Below, one piece after another: positions 22,552 through 34,461 of a DNA stretch of 64,000 nt. Where the stretch lies: contig JAVLRN010000010.1 of NCBI GenBank assembly GCA_032821775.1, positions 496,001 to 560,000 of the forward strand. Direction: 5' to 3'. The position numbers were made by a program, and so were the translations under genes. Under the pieces are notes generated by a model. The model was given only the letters and a program-made list of their open reading frames with translations. It did not search any database and was not told where the DNA came from. Origin of the DNA: Sanguinoderma infundibulare (Eukaryota; Basidiomycota; Agaricomycetes; Polyporales; Polyporaceae). Position 1 is the first letter of the stretch. Every line of letters starts with the position of its first letter.

Positions 22552-23028
22552 TCATAGCAGCTCTGTCTCCTCAAGTGGATCATACACCTTGATCACAGTT
22601 CTATCGACCATGATTGTGCAATCCTTGAAATTGAGGATCACATTGTGTGCTGCAAAGAACGGTGTGCCAAGGATCATGTCATATTGGTCGATATCGACAA
22701 CATCCATGTAGTAATTGTTGTCCTTGACTGGTCCAAATGACAATGTTCCTTACATACCGTTATTGATGTTCAATCGACTGCCTTGAGTACCAAGCTGCAA
22801 ACTGATGGGTTTGTCAAGTTTGACTTGGTCCACCTTGGTGATGTATGCATAGCTGGGTGCTCCCATGTCTGTAGAGCACCCGCTGTCAAATAGCGTGTAT
22901 GCCGGAACACCATTGTACTGAACTTTGGCACATAACAGTTGCTGATGTACTTGGTGACATTCTGGTTGGAACTTCAGGTCCGAGAGTACACGACCATGCG
23001 GGTCGTGTAACCATGCCTGACCCATCAC
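22552..23028 (-). pseudogene. Retroviral-type aspartic protease of the retrotransposon
   Basis: The active-site triad is seen in YTLFDSGCSTDMGAPSY near 22870-22910. The fold continues with LGTQGSRLNI, then after an interruption MILGTPFFAAHNVILNF, which is the second conserved loop. It separates Gag from Gag-Pol in the usual gypsy order. Confidence 0.85.
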
Positions 23029-23094
23029 ACGCAGAGGTAGTTCCGTGTTGAGGACAAATGATTGCGTGATGCATTTATGTGCATCGTACAGTAA

Positions 23095-26000
23095 TCATTC
23101 TGCTTCTTCTACTTCCATATCTTCTTCCCAAGTTGTGGGCATGATATGCATGGCGTGCAACCGTTCATCTGATTCTGATTCTGAGTCCCGGTAGAGGCCA
23201 ACCATTTCATGCTCATAATCGGATTGAGGTGCGTCTGTTTCATGACCACCCTCTGACTGCGCAGTCTGGTTAGGCTGCTCGTTGTCATCTTCCGAGTCTG
23301 TGTTGTGACCATCGTCCGATTGTAATTGTGCATTGACTAACGTTTGTACAGCCTTGAGAAACACCTTTCGCGTTTGCTTGTACATAGGGCAGACCGGGTC
23401 GTTCTTGTAGTGCCCTGGTTGGTTGCATGCAAAGCATACTCCAGTCTTCTTAGGTTCAGGAGCGCTTGCTGCTCCTATCTTCGATGGTATCCCTAACTTG
23501 ATTAATTTGGATGTGATGGAAGTGGATGGTGCCAGTTCTATAACCTTATGAGATTGCGACGGCTGAGCTGATGACGTGCTGTGAAGTTCTTGTGATGGTC
23601 AATTGGATGGCAGTTGCCATCCTTTGCTTGAGAATGGTCGCGATGTGTGGCTTACTTGCTTCCGAAATGGCCTGGACGATGACATAGGATGTTGTCCCGT
23701 TTGAGACAATGTTTTTTCCAAGGCTGTTCCCAATATACGACCTGTACACTTTGATACCCCTCTTTGCTGATGCATGTTGAACGCAGCAGTCTCGATTTCT
23801 CAAGCAGCAAGTACAAACTCTTGGTATGAGTTCCTGCGAATGTGGAATCCTCATGTGATCACTAATTCCTCCTCAAGATGTTGAGGGATCATTTCCAGGA
23901 ATTTAGATATCATGTCTTGTTCACTCAGAGGTTGGTACATTCATTCTGCAATGTAAATCATACGATTGTATAATTTAGTGAAGCTGTTGCCTCCAGGTTC
24001 ATACCGTAATCGTTTCCATTCTACTTGCACTTCTTCGAACGGATCCATCTGAATAAACCATCAATACAAAGCCACAATTGCCTCCAGGTATAAAGACCAA
24101 TTAGTGGTACCACTAGTAGCCATGGTGATGACTCGCTGGTACCACTTGGCTGCCCGTCCTTCTAAAAGCGAAACCGTCATATTAATACGAGTTGCTTCAT
24201 GATCGGGACCTCAGATGTGAAGTGTATCAAAGTAACATAAAATGGTTTCGAGCCAGAGTGTAAATGCCTCATTGTCATCTTTGCCATCATATTTTGCCAG
24301 TGGTAATAACTTGCTGTACTTCAAGAATGTAGGCGGTGCTTCTGTAGCGTCATCATTCAAGCAAGCATTGAAAAGATTGACAATTTGCAATATGCCCATA
24401 TAGTCCTGAAGATTTCCAGGATCTATACCCATATGCCTTAATGTGTTTGCCAAATGAACTGGTATCTGAGTTGCAGATGGTTGACCAGTGGTGACAGGTA
24501 CCCATGCCGAAGTTAGACCTGCAGTGACATATGCTCGTGTAGATACCCCTGCAGTTGCAGGGTTATGACTTGCTGGGGCTACAGGTAACATGTATTGAGG
24601 TAACAATGTAGTAGGTGCATTGATGTTCACCCGATAGGATGATCTTCGCTGTTGCTTTTGCATATCAATGCTAATGGAGTCTGGGTTCATGCTTGTATTT
24701 TGTACCGGTCCATTATCTTGGGCGTTGTCTGATTGCTCGTCTGCATAAGCGGATGATGATGGGAAATGGACACTGTGTCAAGCATGTCTACATGAAAACT
24801 CCAGATACGAAGTCCCCAGTCTATCTTCTGGAGGTCTGAATTCCTTGTAACCATTGTTCGCCAGTTTCTTGAAGAAGTGCGGCGGTGTATCCTGCTTCTG
24901 TGAGGTGTCATCCTTCCGGTTGGAAGGATACGATTCATTGTCTGATGATGAACTTGATGAATCTTCTGGAGGTTGGTCCGGAGCAACTGCCATCTTCTGT
25001 TTTGGTATATTAAGTGGTTTGGCAGGGGTTGCACCTTGCAGAGGCAACCTTTGACGTCTCGTTGGGCCTCCAGGTATCCTTTGGTAGTCCACTGAATCTT
25101 GATAATCTTGGTCAGAGGGGAAGTTGATGGAATTGCCTGATGTGGTGCGCGGTCACACACCTGAGTTCCCCAGTTCATCATATCCTGCTGGAAAAGGTGC
25201 TATCGGTGGTTGGGGCCAATTGTGTCAATTTCACCCCAATGCTTGGTCGATGTTTCGAACCATTTCGTCATGTTCATCTTGAACCGTAGCATGTCTTTTC
25301 CCTTTGTCGACTGGGGGTTGCATTCCTTCAATGTCAAGACCAAGGGCCGATAGTCGATGGGAATCATGTGACGATGTATGAAACGTCTGATGAGGCGCTT
25401 CAGATTGTTGTGCCTCGACTTCTGTAGGACATTCATCCATGTAAGATACCCCTTCATCGTCGGTGAGGGGTGCCTCTTCGAGGATGGCGGAAGTGGCATT
25501 GGACACTCCCAGTCCTATCAAATTGACAACCTCTGCTTCCTCATGGTCAGTTGCCTGTTCGGTGATGGACGCTTGCTGTTCCTGCTGAACCATTGCCCTC
25601 ATCCTTCGCATAACCACCACTGGGGTGTGTAATCCGGCCATGTCCAAGGTGTCTGCTAATTCTCCCATGAGTTCGTCATCTGTCATTTCATTGGCACGAT
25701 CCATATTCCATTGAGCAAACGCCAATATGTTCATCATTGCCATTCCAAAACATTGATATGTCATGTTGACTCTTGGGGATTGTGCTGGAGAGTTCCTTGA
25801 TGCGGTGGACGAATGTGGGTTCGCACTCTGAGCTGGTTGCGACCCCGAATGCGATTGTCATCCCCTGACAATCGTAATGTATGGCCCTAAGGCCGGGGAT
25901 CGTTTTTGAATAGGTTCCATAGGAGGAGCATTCACCAGTGGTGACGGACGAGTGCTCCGATGTGCTGGTGTTAACTGAGCCGGCATGGGCGTTGATGCCC

Positions 26001-26211
26001 GTATGGTGCCAGCGCTAGTGTCTCCTGCTGGCACCTGTCTAGGTGGGGAAATACGATATCTTCCCAGCACGGCAACGCTCACTGACTGAGGGCTGGCAGT
26101 CGGTCCCATCGTGCTTGCAAGAGGGACCCGTGCAGGACTTGCTGACGGGGCTCGTCCGGTGGGACAAGAAGGGGATCGCCCGGTGGGGCGAGATGAACCG
26201 GTCTGGGACAT
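23095..26211 (-). pseudogene. Gag of the retrotransposon, degenerate
   Basis: The open frame starts MSQTGSSRPTGRSPSCPTGR at 26211, 63 bp inside the 5' LTR, and continues through several TGA interruptions. A capsid-like helical region (about 23860-24480) contains YDGKDDNEAFTLWLETIL and RAAKWYQRVITMATSG. The nucleocapsid zinc knuckle CFACNQPGHYKNDPVC lies around 23400-23445. An acidic Ser/Asp/Glu-rich segment then leads to the protease. Interruptions checked (25858, 24211, around 24060, around 23940) are TGA where CGA fits. Confidence 0.85.
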
Positions 26212-26273
26212 GATGTGCCTTGTGCACTGTCCTGGAATAGAAATCCGCTATTGAGCGGAGGAGTCTAAAAAAG

Positions 26274-26494
26274 TGTAACGATGTTGAGGGTCGCCTAGTT
26301 CACCCGTGCCCGAAACGTAGACTGAACCAATCTCTATTCGAGAACAGTACAATGTACGAGACGTGGTGGACGTGGTGAAAGGCTGAGGCCTCGCCACGTC
26401 CCGGTGCGCGTCAGGTATGGTGCGCGCCTAGCCACGTGTAACTAATGATAGCCGTTATTTACTACATGATGCCCAATATGACGGAACCGTTACA
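26274..26494 (-). repeat. 5' LTR of the retrotransposon
   Basis: 221 bp, nearly identical to 15015-15238. High identity between the LTRs implies a fairly recent insertion, although the interior is already broken. Confidence 0.95.
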
Positions 26495-26674
26495 TTCGGT
26501 GTCGACTGGCGCAAGTTTGAGGAGGAAATCAACAAAATCCCGCAATTCACGTGTGACATCGAAGTGGTATGGATTTGGTGGGAGCTGGCCGATCAAGAAG
26601 TCAAAAGACCGGGCGAGTTGATGGTGTTTGGACGTTCGCTCTTGACATTCGCCTCTCATTGCCGGCTAGTTTAA
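26495..26674 (+). pseudogene. Epoxide hydrolase N-terminal region, part 2
   Basis: Directly after the right LTR the frame reads FGVDWRKFEEEINKIPQFTCDIEV, the expected continuation of the EHN domain interrupted at 15014. One nucleotide is missing between the halves to keep the frame. The sequence then turns into unrelated codons and a TAA near 26670. The catalytic alpha/beta-hydrolase domain is absent, so the gene was truncated as well as split. Confidence 0.8.
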
Positions 26675-27504
26675 CCCCACGGATAACGTGTACCCGTAGC
26701 TGTACTTAATACCACAAAAGACTGTTGGAGCTTCCTTAATGATTAGCATGCAAGCAAACGCTTCCTCGTCGTTTTACTACTTGGGCAGAACGAAGCCACG
26801 AACCTGAACACATTTGTGCAAGAGCTTGCTTGAGAATTTGCAATGATGCTCACTCATTGCACTGAAAAAAATTGCAGAGCTGAGATCGTTGGAAGTAGTG
26901 ACGAAAGAGAACCAAAAGGATCGAACGAGCATGCGATCTGGATGAGTGTAAGGGCTGATAAAGTAGGGTTAGGCTTAGATAGGTTTTTACTCGGACTAGC
27001 GCTAGATATGTTCTTTAGTCTACTACCATCTGTCGTCGCTACGTCTGTGTTTCTCCTGCTATAGAACGGGATCTAACGCACTTGCGACACGTGTAGGCTC
27101 ACCAGCCGGCCTAGCCGGCAACCACCATCCCCAGCTCCTTTACAATGAGATCCGACACCCGTATCGAATGGCAAGATGCAGCAATGAGTAAGCCGGAATT
27201 CGATTATATGAAGTATCCTCGGGGTATCGTATCGTATGCTAGGTATCACATTACGCTCGAGGGCGGGAACTGAGGGGATAATGTAGGAATTAGAACCAAA
27301 GTGCAGCTAATAAGGGTAAGCAGACAGAACGTAGAAATTACGACGAAGATGCGTATCGTAAATCTAGCAACTAGGAAGATAGCAACCGAGACGATACAAA
27401 ATGCGTCCATGCTAGCGGCACGCCGAGAGACGTGACGCTAGGAGCGGCGACACCGAAGCGCGGCGCAACAGGACTGGGGTTTGGGCGATGGGGGATTGGC
27501 GTGG
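26675..27504. other. Intergenic region
   Basis: Relatively AT-rich with no recognised gene, RNA or repeat. It is probably decayed sequence behind the broken epoxide hydrolase. Confidence 0.5.
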
Positions 27505-29988
27505 TCACTTCGACGAAACTGAGGGAGCCTTGGGAGCAACGCGGGACCCAGATCCGGACTGGCGCACCCCGTCTGAGTTCGCGACGGAAGACGTGATGTC
27601 AGCCAGGGGCCGCCGGGAGCCCTTCAAGGCGGACTTGGAATCCAGAAAGGGGACGCAAAACAGCGTCCTCGCCTTCGCTCGAAGCGGGGTGGAGGTGGTG
27701 GCCGGCGTCATCGCGCTAAAGACGTCGTCTTCTACGTCCGCGGAAGGGAGACGTAGTTGGGGGAGCGGCTTCTGAGCGACGGGGACCTTGGCCTGCGTCT
27801 TATCGAGCTCGGCTGTCAGCTTCTTGACGTTGGAGCGGAAGATGTCGCGGTTGACCTCCGCCATCTCCGCCACCTCCTTCTGCTCGTCGAGCTCCTTCTC
27901 GAGCTGGAGAACGCGGGCTGCGTCAACCTCGGCGCACTTCTCGAATTGCTGCTTGAGCCTGGTGGCCTCGCGCAGGTCCTTCCTAGTGGCCGACAGCCGG
28001 CCCTTGCTCGCAGCCAGGGCCTGCTTGACGGTACCCAACTCGCGCGTCAAGCATTCGACCTTGAACGCGTCCTCGGACGTCTCAACGACCGGCGGAAGGT
28101 GCTTCAAGACAAACGAGCGGTCGGCGGCCTTTTGCTTGTACACCTCCACCTTGGCCTCGAGCTGTTCGATAAGCTACGTCGTGTATCAGTACGAGGATGA
28201 AACGCTTACACTAGCAAATGCTACTCACCTCAGCTTGTGCCTTAGCAGATTGCGCGGTTGCATCCCGCTCGGCATGCAGGCCGTCGATCGTCGATGCTTG
28301 CGCAGCCAAACGCGCTTCTGCCTCGACGACGCGACCGTGGCTGAAGTTGAGCTCCCTCTTGAGCTCGATGGCGTCAACTCCCAGCGAGTTGATGAGTCCG
28401 TTCTTGTGCGCGATGTCCGCGGCCTGTCGGTCGAGGGAGAGCTTCTTCTTGCTGAAGTCGCTGGCCTTTGCGCGGGAGGTGCGCAAGTCAGCCTCCAGGT
28501 CGACGATCCTGGCATTCAGTGCGTCGACGGTGGCCTACGAGGTATGAGATATTCACCATTAGCTGCGGGCGACCATATGCGTGGAAGAAGACGAACCTTA
28601 TGGCGCTTCTCCACTGCGCGAGCCTCTGCGACGTTCTTGTCCAATATAACCTGTACCTTGACGTTGTCGTCCAGGAAGAGGTCGATGTCTTTGGTGAGTC
28701 GGGCGATAGTCGCGTCCTTCTCGACGATCGCTGCAGTACAGCCCGCGATGGTGGCGTCCCGCTCGGCGATGGCGACGGCGTTCGCAGCGAGTTGCTGGGT
28801 ACGACGGGCGATACTCGCGTCGCGCTCCTTGATCACGGTATCGCGTGCTTTGATCGTCTCCACGTACTTGGCGTCAAGTACGTCGGTGGCCTGGGAGTCA
28901 GCGTCAGCTGTGGGCGACGATATGCGTGGAAGGGTACGAACCTTGTAGCGCTTCTCCATCGCGCGGGCCTCTCTGGCGTTCCTGTCCACGTCCTTGGTAA
29001 GTCGGACAATGGTCGCGTCCTTCTCGACGATGGCAGCAGTGTAACGTGAGATGGCGGTGTCCCTCTCGGCGACAGCGGCGTCCTTCGCGCGGATGACCAG
29101 CCCCAGAGCCTCGAGCTGCTGGATTCCCTGGGAGATGGTCGCGTCGCGCTCGTTGATGATGTCCACGTACTTGGCATCGAGTGCGTCGATGGTGGCCTAC
29201 GAGACGAGATACTCAGCGTTAGCTACGGGCAACCATATCTGCGGAAGAAGACGAACCTTGTGCCGGTCCTCCGCAGCGTGAGCCTCTTGGACGTTCCTGT
29301 CCAATTGAGGCTGCATCTTGACGCTGTCGTCCAGGACGCGGTCGAGGTCTTTGGTGAGTCCGGCAATGCTCGCGTCCTTCTCAACGATTGCTGCAGTGTT
29401 CGCTGTGATGATCTCCTCCTTCTCGGCGATAGTGGCGTCCCTTTCGGCGATGACAGCGTCCTTCGCGCAGAGGAGAAGCTCCGCGGCCTGGAGCTGCTGC
29501 GTCCCCCGGGCGATTATCGCGTCGCGTGCCTCGATCATCTCGACGTAATGCCGCTCTCGTCCTCCGAGTTTGCCAGAGTGGGCGAAATGCGAAGGCGGAG
29601 GGGTCACCATCTTCGCCGCGATAGAAGGGAAGAAGTCGGGGAGCGTGTAGCCCGACTTGGAGACGAGGGAGAGGGCGAGCATGAAGAGGAGCGGTGCCCA
29701 AGCGAGACACGGCGCCAGAGTCTTAAACGGCCAGGCAGAGGATGTGGCGAGCCAGATGGAGTGAACCAAGGAGCAGGCCGAGAGCAGGACGTTACGGCCT
29801 ATCTTGAAAATGACGACGGCGGCGAGAGGGCTACCGGGGACGGTGGCCAAGCGAAGCAGAGCCGTGACCATGACGAAGGCCTTGTCCAATGCCGAGGCAA
29901 GGAGGAACATGGTCGATATAGCCGCCGTGGTCAGGGTGGAATCAACGAGGGCGTACGCGAACTGGAGGATATCGAAGAGGACAGCCAT
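27505..29988 (-). CDS. Membrane-anchored coiled-coil protein with duplicated exons
   Basis: Five exons are supported: 29988-29257, 29196-28942, 28890-28597, 28534-28229 and 28173-27505. Exon 1 encodes several hydrophobic segments (about residues 10-120, for example LVDSTLTTAAISTMFLLASA), then a heptad-rich stretch. Exons 1-3 each carry the same module: KYVxxIxxRDAxI, a Gln-Gln-Leu turn, then AKDAxIAERD or a variant, then AAIVEKDAxIxxLTKD. The intervening introns also resemble each other (start GTTCGT, branch GCTAAC or GCTGAC). Exons 4 and 5 continue the coiled coil (LTRELGTVKQALAASKGRL, RVLQLEKELDEQKEVAEMAE). The tail is Ser/Pro-rich and ends APSVSSK. No enzyme motif is present; a structural or tethering role at a membrane is inferred. 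Confidence 0.75.
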
Positions 29989-30046
29989 GACGACCGAAAG
30001 AGCAAGTTGAGATGGACAAGCGAAGGCAAGACGTGGGGCCTACGGG

Positions 30047-30102
30047 GAAGAGGGGGAAGAGGGAAGCTGGCACGAGGAAGAGGGGGAAGAGGGAAGCTGG
30101 CA
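30047..30102. repeat. Polypurine tandem repeat, two copies
   Basis: A 26-nt polypurine-rich unit (GAAGAGGGGGAAGAGGGAAG, then CTGGCA) occurs at 30047-30072 and 30077-30102, period 30. It lies 60-115 bp upstream of the coiled-coil gene start. In that gene's sense it is a pyrimidine tract, a common feature of fungal promoters. Confidence 0.8.
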
Positions 30103-30119
30103 GTCTTATAGGACAAGGG

Positions 30120-30862
30120 AGGCTAGCCATCGTTGGTCGCCGCAGGGGTTGACGGTGTGCCACTTGGATGGGGCGGAGGCTGGTGGCGGCTGAGGACGCT
30201 GACAATGCTGACATCCTTGAGATGCTGGCTGGTATACCGCCGCGCATCATCATCAAGCCTGGCACTTGGAAGTATACACGTGTGATCAGTAAAGAAATAA
30301 CCCCGAAGACAGATAGAGTGTACCTCAAACGGTCGCGGCCAAGGACACGGTCAAGCTATCGATGATGGCATGCGCAGACTCGGCACTTTCCGAGAGGATG
30401 AGCAGGACGGGATCTGAGATGTGCAGGCAGATCTCAGATTCCAATAGGCGTCCACTGTCCCCAAATCCGACAGCTAGAAGCGGCACACTAGCAGTAAGGA
30501 CTATCACTTCATCGTACACCCAGTTAGCGCACATGAGTAACCACTGGTTCCGGCGCATTATCCCGAACTGAGAAAACCAAAATGCAATTTATATCCGTGA
30601 GTGCGTGCCATGTGATACACAATCCAGTGAACCCTCATAGAGGTTACGGTATGTACAAGTGCAATGAGCTCCCAAATGCTATAGGCTGTGGGTATCCAAA
30701 GATGATCGTACATGTGCAATCCGAGTGTGATAACGCAACCTCGGTAAGATCCAGACCATAGATGATCCTAGATATAACTCAGCACTGGTCCGGAACTTGA
30801 GCCCCGAAAGGAAGCTGCAAGGGCGAGTGTTCGATCTCCTTCATCGCGGCCGCGAGAAACGT
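30120..30862. other. Intergenic region
   Basis: No gene is recognised. Short open frames show no domain or splice pattern. Confidence 0.5.
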
Positions 30863-33571
30863 TCAAACGCCGCTCCGGTTTTCGCGACGACACGCGCCCT
30901 TGGATCCGGCTAACGACTTCCAAAAGCCCCTCACCTTCTTGCCGAACGACCCCCGCGAAGGAGACCGTGAAGGGGAGGAGACATCGGGGACGTCGCCGCT
31001 GGAACCCGCGACAGAAGACGTCGAGCTACGAGAGCCGGTGGACCCACGCTGCGGTGAACGAGGAGGCTTCAGGTGCACGGAGCCTTTGGAAACGTTCTTC
31101 GTCACGTCGCCATTGACGAGGGTGGGGGAAAAGGCGTGGTCGCATGAGGACACTGCCAAGGTGTTGTCCTTCGGGATCGCGAGGGTGGAAGCAACGGGGA
31201 CGTAAATAGTCGCGTCAGCAGTGAGCGCAGTGTCGGCATGGCTGGTGGCCGTGGGCTTCACGATGGCATCGGAGTCGGGGGACGAAGCTCCGAAGACCAT
31301 GTCGTCGGCGACGGGAGCGGTCATGAGGCCACCCAACGGTGCATGGACGATGATCGCCGAAATAGACTCGTGCGTAGTGAGGATACCGGGAACCGCGACA
31401 GGAGTCTTGTGGGCCGGCGAGAGCTTGACAATAGGAAGGGTGTCGCTCTGGGATGCAACGACAGGCCATCCAGAGGCCGCAAGGATGTCAGGAGTGGCGA
31501 CCAAATCGCGGGAGACCTTGAACAAGCTGGCGGTGGAGACGGATGGCTGGAAGTGGATCTCGGGAGAGGTCCAATCGAAGAACGGGTACGGCGCATCGTC
31601 TCCGGCGTAAGGCTTGCCAAACTTGGTGGACCGGGCTTCCGCGGTCTGCAGAAGGTGTAAGCATCCAAACGCTTGGGAAGAAAGATGTCAGCGTACCGGT
31701 TCGAAATGTTCAAAAATAACCGGGGTCGGAGGCTGAGACTTGGAGGCGATGTTTCGCCAATCACTGTAGACCTTCATTAGCTCAACCCGGCAGCCACATC
31801 ACACCAAACCTACATCGCTTGAAACCAGGGATGGGTCTTGATCATCTTCCAGCTAGGACGTTTGCTCGGGTCCTTGGCCAACATCTTCATTTGAAATACA
31901 AAACTGATTCAGCAATGAAGACGGGAAATCAAGTGGGAAACGACGTACCATGCGGAGGAGATCAGCTGCTTCGTCGCTCACGGAGGCGTCGTCGAACTTC
32001 AACTTCCCGCTAACCGTGAGACGCATCAGGTCGGTCATATTGTCGTCGTTGTGCATCCCGAAAGGCAACTATCGAGGACACGAACATCAGCAAAGCCCAA
32101 AATACCAGAGATTTAAGGTGAACACGTACCTTGCCATAGACCAACTCATAGATGACCACGCCAAGAGAAAAAATGTCCGCTTCATACGAGTACCACCCGC
32201 TCACGTCGTAGACCTCGGGGGCGATGTAGCGTGGGGTGCCGCATATAGCCTTCGCCTTGTCCGCTCCGCTCGCCATCTAGTTGTAGTCCGGGCTATCTTC
32301 CGGCGACACCCAGGCCTTGACCCCGGCGGCACGCCAGGGCTGTTCGTCGACGGAGCGTCCAAACGTACGGCAGAGGCCAAAGTCACCGAGCACGACCTCG
32401 CGGCGGGAGTTAAGGAAGAAGTTGTCCGGCTTGATGTCGCGATGAATGATCCGACGCTTGTGCAGCGTTTCAACCGACGACACCTGAATCGTGTCATGAG
32501 TAGTTGTATCGCGTCGTGAGAATGGAGATGTACCATCTGGGCGGCATACAGCCGGGCGTCGTCCTCGTCGTACTTGTCGTCCCACTCACGCATCTCCGTC
32601 CGCAAGTCGCCATACGCGTACAAGTCCTATCGCCGCACTCAGCTCCATGCCGTCTCGCACCACACAAGGAAAAAAGTACTCACCGTGAGGATGTAGAAGT
32701 ACTCGTCATCCTGGAACGTCCCCAGCAAGTTGACAAAGCGGGGGTCGCCGGCCACCGTCTTGAGCGCGTACTGCTCCGTGAAGACGTTGACGTAGTACCC
32801 GTTCCTGCCTTTCCTCGCGTGCTTCGGAACCGCCTTGAGCGCGTAGAAGACGAGCGTCGAGCGGTGCTTGACGAGGTAGACGTTGCCCTGCGCGCCTTGA
32901 CCGATCGTGGAGATGACGAGGAAGTTGTCCATGCTGAGCTTCTCCGAATTCGAGCCCGAGCTCGAACTCGAGAAGCTGAAGTCGTCGTCGGAGTCGTCGT
33001 GAACGAGGTCGCCTTGGAACCAGCCCATCCAGTTGAGCAACTCGGAGTGCTCCTCTTTGACTGGACTCGGAGCGGGCTTGACAGGAGGAGCGGGCGGGGG
33101 CGGGAGACCGGCGATGAACTTGCGTCGCCCCTCTGGGGTAGACAGCGGGTTGGGCTGGTACCTGGGGTTGGTGGCAGGCTTGGGCTCCTGAGGGACGCTT
33201 CGTGGGGCCTTGAAAGTGAACGGTGGGACAGTGAGCATGGACGTGTCGACATTCTGGACCGGGCGTTCGATGGGCATGACGGAGGACGGGCTGGCAATGA
33301 GGAAGGCGTCGACGACGGAGGGCCGTTGAACCTCGCGCGTGAGCTAGTCGACCACCCGTTGATCAGGTCTCTGAGCCCAACCAGCGCTGGGGATGCGACG
33401 CACCAAGTTGCCAAGGCCGTCTTCGTCAATGCGCATGCGCATGTCCTCGAGCGGGGGGATCACCGCGATCTTCGGCACGTCGACCCTGGTCGCCTTGGAC
33501 TTGGGAACGGGCTTGAGTTTGCCGAAGCAAGTGAAGAGAGGCTTGAAGAGAGGGAGCATGTTGAGCTGCAT
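30863..33571 (-). CDS. Serine/threonine protein kinase with long tail
   Basis: The catalytic domain is complete: glycine loop IGQGAQGNVYLV, Lys in YALKAVPK, catalytic loop IIHRDIKPDNFFLN, DFG in VVLGDFGLCRTF, CGTPRYIAPEVYDVSGW, and DIFSLGVVIYELVYGK. It ends with KDPSKRPSWKMIKTHPWFQ. The CGTPxYIAPE form and overall order suggest an AGC-like or related kinase. The activation segment contains a 45-nt in-frame intron (GTCAAG to CAACTAG, about 32279-32323) that carries a stop if retained. The first exon (start 33571, MQLNMLPLFKPLF) is joined by GTGCGT...GACTAG to a Pro-rich linker and a Ser-rich acidic patch just before the kinase. After the kinase come FFDWTSPEIHF and about 200 residues of Ser/Thr/Ala-rich sequence ending RRENRSGV. 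Targets are unknown. Confidence 0.85.
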
Positions 33572-34461
33572 CTTCACCCAATACCAGCTGCCCTAGTGGC
33601 AGTAGTGGGGAAGGAGAGTGGGGAGGCGTCGAGAGCCCCGCCCGGCCCTTGAGAGGCTGACCAGTCGGGGGCCGATCTTGCATCGCCTCCGCGGGGACCG
33701 AACGTGAACCGAAAGTGTTCCGGATCGGCATTGGAGGCTTTCGTGGGTCCTCATCGAGGGACAGGTAATGGAGAGAAATCCTGCAGACAGTTGGAGATGA
33801 GGAAGTGAGGAAAAGAAGGATATATGCAGAGTTCGCTCACCGGGGGGATGAGTTGGAGGTGTGAAGGCCTCCGGGTGATATCTGTCAGTGAACTACGTCA
33901 TAGGATCAACCTGACCTCTCCCTCAGGTGACACCAGAGAAGCCTGCAGGAATGGAGCGCATGAAACGAATAGAGACGCAGGTGGTTCAGTGTCTCGGACA
34001 GTGAATGTCCGTCTTGGCCGACAGAAAAGGTAAGCGAAGCGCCCAACGGGGCGTGGGACCCCCTATTTTGACACGTAGCGTCTTCGAACTTCGGTTGTTC
34101 AAGCTTCAGGCCTTCAGGAGGCTCTTCCCTCAACATAACATCAGCGATCATGCAGGATGATCGATCCTGTGAGAGCGCTTGATTGGCTGACCCGCGTTTG
34201 CCCGGCACTCCACCCCAGCGTGCGTGCTTGCCTTTGTTCGCGCACGGTCGGGTCCTCCGTGGCTTGCACGCTCTCCACCAACCTGCTTACCATTCGAGTC
34301 GCGCAATCCCACGGCGCATGCACAAGACCCACTGGCAGGACCGGTCGTTGCCCGCGCGATGCGGCTCACGCTCCATCAAGAGCTCGCGTACAGGTTCCAA
34401 CCCTTGGACATTAGACAGGCGCAAACGCCCAAAGAGGCTTGAATCAGACCAAGAGACAGCC
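33572..34461. other. Intergenic region
   Basis: This holds the kinase promoter and otherwise unrecognised sequence. Confidence 0.5.

Larger units (their letters stand above)
15015..26494 (-). mobile_element. Ty3/gypsy chromovirus LTR retrotransposon, degenerate
   Basis: The element is 11.48 kb, bounded by near-identical LTRs of 221-224 bp that start TGTAACG and end GTTACA. Coding is on the minus strand in the order gag, protease, reverse transcriptase, RNase H, integrase, chromodomain, then an additional Gln-rich ORF. A purine tract (AAAGGGGGAGAA in minus-strand sense, 15239-15250) sits directly against the 3' LTR, as expected of a polypurine tract. No TGG-type tRNA primer site follows the 5' LTR, where the sequence is CTTTTTTAGACTCC. 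The reading frames are broken by many TGA codons, and those checked fall where CGA (Arg) is expected. The element sits in an epoxide hydrolase gene. Flanking pentamers are GACGG and TTCGG, not a clean target-site duplication. Confidence 0.95.

Noticed and set aside
26940..26980. TTAGGG-like string as an interstitial telomere repeat
   Set aside because: Only a single unit is present, with no array.
32279..32323. In-frame TAG in the kinase activation segment as evidence of a pseudogene
   Set aside because: The stop lies at the end of a 45-nt GT-AG intron; removing it restores a normal activation loop.
33340..33400. In-frame TAG near the kinase N-terminus
   Set aside because: A GTGCGT donor and GACTAG acceptor remove it cleanly in phase 0.
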